Shown: in pieces, positions 61,206 to 64,000 of the stretch
Layout of the letters: the number at the start of each line of letters is the position of its first letter
Numbering within the stretch: the first letter of the stretch is position 1
From: CAWDPQ01 sp049642465
Lineage (GTDB): Bacteria; Acidobacteriota; Vicinamibacteria; Vicinamibacterales; 2-12-FULL-66-21
NCBI GenBank assembly: GCA_049642465.1
Contig: JBAROV010000164.1
Location: 62,001 to 126,000 of the forward strand
Length of the DNA: 64,000 nucleotides
Direction: 5' to 3'
The notes under the pieces: generated by a model
The model's database searches: none
The model's input: the letters and a program-made list of their open reading frames with translations, nothing else
What the model was told of the DNA's origin: nothing
Made by a program: the position numbers and the translations under genes

Positions 61206-63271
61206 CGTCTTCTTCTTTCAACACCCGCTAATTCGTCAGCCCAGGCGCCCCGGAGTGTCGATCTGCGAACCGGAATCAAGCTCGATGGCAGTGCAACGCG
61301 CTGTGCCTCACCGGCAATCGGACCAAGGACTGCCCTCAACTGTTGCAGCGAACGTGCACGACTATCTCCGCCAGCCAGACTGTCTCGCACGGTTCCGAGC
61401 TGCCGCGCGATCCCCTGCCAGGTGGGATCGGCGGGATCGATGGCCAACGCACGCTCGGAGAGTCTCGACAACTGCGTTTCGACCGCTCGGCCTGCCTCGA
61501 GATCGTCAGTAACCGTCATCGCTGACGTGAACAGGCCACGAATTCTGTCAGCCTTCCCATCCGTTTCCGGGACGGCACCCGATCGGCTGGAACTGCGGGC
61601 GCCCTCGAGCTTTCCTGTCAAACGACGTGATGGATCGATGCGATCCCGGGCCGGAAGCATTCGGAGGATGTAGCGATTGCGGCCAAACGCGCGCTGCAAG
61701 GCCTCCACCGCGAGTTTTGCCTGACCGAGCGCCGAAGCGGTGTCAATGGTTGCGAGCGCCCGCTCCGTCCGGGTCATGTGATCGATCGCGCGGACGATCT
61801 CGCGCCTCCCGGTGTTTTGAAGCCGCCCTTCCTGAATGTCGCTCGACTGCTCGGCCTCGACCTCTTCGTCCTCGACGTGTCCGCCCATCAGAAACACGAA
61901 ATTACTTTTCACCGCCCGTTGTTCCGCCGCGATGTCCGCTCCCTGTTCCTGGAGGGCGTCGCGGGAGAGGCGACCTTCGTGTTCCCGAAGTCGCTCGATC
62001 TTGAGGACGATCATCTGCTGGCTGAGGGCGTATCGCTCACGATCCGGGGGCATGGCCACGCCCTCGAGCGCCACCTGGCCTGGCCCGGCGATCTCGATGA
62101 AGAAGGTGTCGGAGGTCGACGTGCCAGACCCGCTTGCGCGTCCGTCGCGAGCCACAAAACGGTAGACGAGCGAGTCTCCCGGCTGCAGTCCGAGCGCCGA
62201 CAGTTGAAAAGCTCCCCTGCCCTGCCACGCCAGCCGGTCGCGCTTCACGACGGTCAAGGGCAGCTCCCCTTCCTGAAATTCGAACTGTTCTCCGGAACCT
62301 GACACTCTCGTGTAACGGAGCGTGAAACCCGCGACTCCGAAATCATCCGTAACGCTTGCTCCGACGTCGACCACACTCTTTGCTTCAATGAGCAGCAGAT
62401 CTCGTCCAGGTTGCTCGATTCGGATAGCTGGCGGCCGATCTGGTGAGACGGTCACGGGTATCAACGTCAGCCGTTGCCGCGACTGGACCGCCAGATACCC
62501 GCTCTCTCTCAACGAGAGTTCCGCTGACACGACACCAGATGCCGCGCTCGTTCGAAGAGGCGCGCTTCCAAAGCGAACGGACGACGTCGGAGTCGATGCA
62601 TCGATCTCGATCCGGAGTCGAGTTCCCTCGACGGCTTCGATGCGATCCGGATTTGACAGCCGTTTGACCGGCTGCCCGGTGTAAGCCGGAGGCTCGAGCG
62701 TGACTGCGATCAGATTCGATGCAGTGACGCTGGTGCCCCGGCTACCCCGCTCGACCGCACTCCGCACGATCTGCGCTGCGCGTTCGTGGACCCCGAGCGC
62801 AATGGTCGTCGCCAACGTCACCATGCCGGCACACAAGACGATCGGACGCCGAATTCTGACGACCGGTCGAACATCGACGTGCGCGAGCAAAGCATCCGCG
62901 TCGGCGAACACGCGCTGCCGTACCCAGGGCTGCGCCCGGTCCGGGTAGTCGCTCAACTCAACGGCTGTCACGACCACGTTTTGGCAGGACGGTGTACATC
63001 GTTCGACCGCATCAGCCGCCGCTCGAAGGGAGCGGCCAGGTCGACCTCGCAGAAACCATACCGCGGCGGCTGAAACTGTCGCGGCAACGCCCGATGCAGC
63101 AACCACGATCGGACTCCAGCCGAAGGAACGGCCAATCGCGGCGATCGCGCCGGCTAGTGCAAGGCCCAACGACACGCTTTCAAGTACGGCCGCCGCCAGC
63201 AGCCGCCGGCGAACGCGCCGGATCACCGCGTGCGACCCCGCCCAGTTACCGCTCTCAGGCTGCGTCCGCAT
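61202..63271 (-). CDS. DUF4175-like large membrane-associated protein
   Basis: About 689 residues. Two N-terminal helices (LAAAVLESVSLGLALAGAIAA; IVVAASGVAATVSAAAVWFL) and a third near residue 145 are followed by beta-rich domains (VTLEPPAYTGQPVKRL; PPAIRIEQPGRDLLLIEAKSVVDVGASVTDDFGVAGFTLRY) and a long helical C-terminus (VLKIERLREHEGRLSRDAL...). The PAYTG and TDDFGV phrases are like DUF4175 proteins. I chose ATG 63271, overlapping the upstream gene's end by 17 bases; an in-frame GTG at 63226 is an alternative. It is co-translated with the 577-residue gene downstream. Confidence 0.6.
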   Translation of the reverse strand: MRTQPESGNWAGSHAVIRRVRRRLLAAAVLESVSLGLALAGAIAAIGRSFGWSPIVVAASGVAATVSAAAVWFLRGRPGRSLRAAADAVERCTPSCQNVVVTAVELSDYPDRAQPWVRQRVFADADALLAHVDVRPVVRIRRPIVLCAGMVTLATTIALGVHERAAQIVRSAVERGSRGTSVTASNLIAVTLEPPAYTGQPVKRLSNPDRIEAVEGTRLRIEIDASTPTSSVRFGSAPLRTSAASGVVSAELSLRESGYLAVQSRQRLTLIPVTVSPDRPPAIRIEQPGRDLLLIEAKSVVDVGASVTDDFGVAGFTLRYTRVSGSGEQFEFQEGELPLTVVKRDRLAWQGRGAFQLSALGLQPGDSLVYRFVARDGRASGSGTSTSDTFFIEIAGPGQVALEGVAMPPDRERYALSQQMIVLKIERLREHEGRLSRDALQEQGADIAAEQRAVKSNFVFLMGGHVEDEEVEAEQSSDIQEGRLQNTGRREIVRAIDHMTRTERALATIDTASALGQAKLAVEALQRAFGRNRYILRMLPARDRIDPSRRLTGKLEGARSSSRSGAVPETDGKADRIRGLFTSAMTVTDDLEAGRAVETQLSRLSERALAIDPADPTWQGIARQLGTVRDSLAGGDSRARSLQQLRAVLGPIAGEAQRVALPSSLIPVRRSTLRGAWADELAGVERRRR

Positions 63272-64000
63272 ACCGGCTCTGGCGCACCTGTTCGCGCCGT
63301 TTTCGGACGAACGTCTCAAGAACGAGCAGCCCGAGCACGACGGCCCAGACGACCCGAGCGTCTCCGGGTGGAGGCGGACGCAGCGCGCGACCGTCCAGAA
63401 AGGCGGGCGCGCGCGTCCAGGCTACGAGCGTGGAGGACGGAATTCGCGCGACTTCATGTACGTCCCAGCGCGGCTCGCCTCGCCGCGCGATCAACACACT
63501 CTGCAGCGTCGCCGCCGACAAATACTCTTCAGGGGCTGTGGCAAGGATCAACAGCAGCTCGGACCCGCGCTGAACGGCCGAGACAACCGGGGCATCTTCG
63601 GCGTCTCGCGCGACGACGAAACCGGGTAGCTCGGCTATCGACGCCTTGCGGACGTGAGCGCGGGCCGCCTCGGTCAGCAGCCGATCGCGTCGCATGCGTA
63701 ACACCGTGCGCAACATCCACGGCGCGAGCGTCGTACTCGAATAACCACCCGTGCCTGGGTTCGGATGAAATGTGAGCGCGATTGGTTCACCGGGGTCAGG
63801 CGCTGGCGCGCCCGTACGGGCGACAGAACGTCGCAACCTCTCGGCTACAGCGGGTGACGTTTCAAGTCGCAAGCCCTCGAGACGGTCAACTCCCCCCCTC
63901 AACCGCACCTCGGTCCCTCGAGCCGTCGCGCGGATTTCTTGAATTCGCGAGGGAACACCCGGGGCACCGATCGAAGTGTCTCCACCAAACTCGGCGCTGT
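63255..64000 (-). CDS. BatA-like protein, C-terminal fragment (5' end outside window)
   Basis: The frame is open from the window end, so the GTG at 63908 is internal and the true start lies beyond 64000. About 248 residues are visible. They include a beta-rich region (IALTFHPNPGTGGYSSTTLAP), a helix-rich segment and a C-terminal membrane helix (WAVVLGLLVLETFVRKRRE). This arrangement is like the C-terminal half of BatA/aerotolerance N-terminal-domain proteins of MoxR-linked clusters. It would be the first of the three co-directional genes seen here. Assignment is by layout only. Confidence 0.5.
   Translation of the reverse strand, partial: SAEFGGDTSIGAPGVPSRIQEIRATARGTEVRLRGGVDRLEGLRLETSPAVAERLRRSVARTGAPAPDPGEPIALTFHPNPGTGGYSSTTLAPWMLRTVLRMRRDRLLTEAARAHVRKASIAELPGFVVARDAEDAPVVSAVQRGSELLLILATAPEEYLSAATLQSVLIARRGEPRWDVHEVARIPSSTLVAWTRAPAFLDGRALRPPPPGDARVVWAVVLGLLVLETFVRKRREQVRQSRYADAA

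Noticed and set aside
1..64000. tRNA, rRNA or prophage genes
   Set aside because: I found no cloverleaf ending CCA, no rRNA motif and no phage structural or integrase module; xerD is a housekeeping-type recombinase with no attachment repeats around it.

Overview
This 64 kb window is a GC-rich, densely coded chromosomal segment from a diderm bacterium. Lpt, Tol-Pal and outer-membrane-barrel genes show an LPS-bearing outer membrane. The block rpoN-hpf-hprK-rapZ-PTS, the large TPR/sigma-54 and NtrY-type regulators and the GxxExxY gene all resemble Acidobacteriota, probably class Vicinamibacteria. That placement is inference from gene content and order; no rRNA gene is present to confirm it. I saw no tRNA, rRNA, CRISPR array, complete IS element or prophage. 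About 54 protein genes are supported, two of them cut by the window edges.

Layout. 1-4.3 kb: a TPR membrane protein (5' end outside the window), a PilZ protein, and a TPR/AAA+ sigma-54 activator with its own strong promoter. 4.3-11.8 kb (minus): mutS, a metalloprotease/propeller/barrel fusion, a deoxyhypusine-synthase-like protein and an agmatinase-like enzyme. 11.9-14.9 kb (plus): tsaB-rimI, a DUF465 protein, and psd-pssA for phosphatidylethanolamine. 14.9-15.7 kb: a small GxxExxY nuclease-like gene between long inverted arms. 15.7-23.2 kb: a giant NtrY-like kinase, a membrane protein, an aminotransferase and a PQQ-type propeller. 23.2-31.2 kb (plus): guaA, dnaE, accA, recJ. 31.5-41.3 kb (plus): an LptC-LptA fusion, lptB, rpoN, hpf, hprK, rapZ, EIIA(Man), HPr, EI and a cupin. 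41.5-47 kb: ssb, then the complete tolQ-tolR-tolA-tolB-pal-cpoB set on the minus strand. 47-55.5 kb (plus): recN, miaB, a DUF151 nuclease, parA-parB, an LptF-LptG fusion and a GntR regulator. 55.5-64 kb (minus): a PHP protein, metK, xerD and three genes resembling a BatA/DUF4175-type envelope cluster, the last leaving the window.

How the genes fit together. LPS export is built from fused parts (LptC-LptA and LptF-LptG, with a separate LptB). The PTS proteins form a phosphorelay under HprK control beside sigma-54 and RapZ, with no sugar permease in view, so the role is probably regulatory. Envelope maintenance (Tol-Pal, Lpt, phospholipid synthesis, barrel protein) is the dominant theme.

The most unusual feature is in the spacers. 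At about ten gene junctions the intergenic DNA is made of a short word of roughly 8-20 bases repeated with decay. The array usually begins at the stop codon and often folds back as an inverted repeat. The word differs between loci, although some words recur at two or three distant sites. The GxxExxY gene, which keeps a PD-(D/E)xK nuclease motif, sits inside the longest such inverted pair. This resembles the arrangement of REP hairpins around RAYT genes and is my main candidate for an undescribed system.
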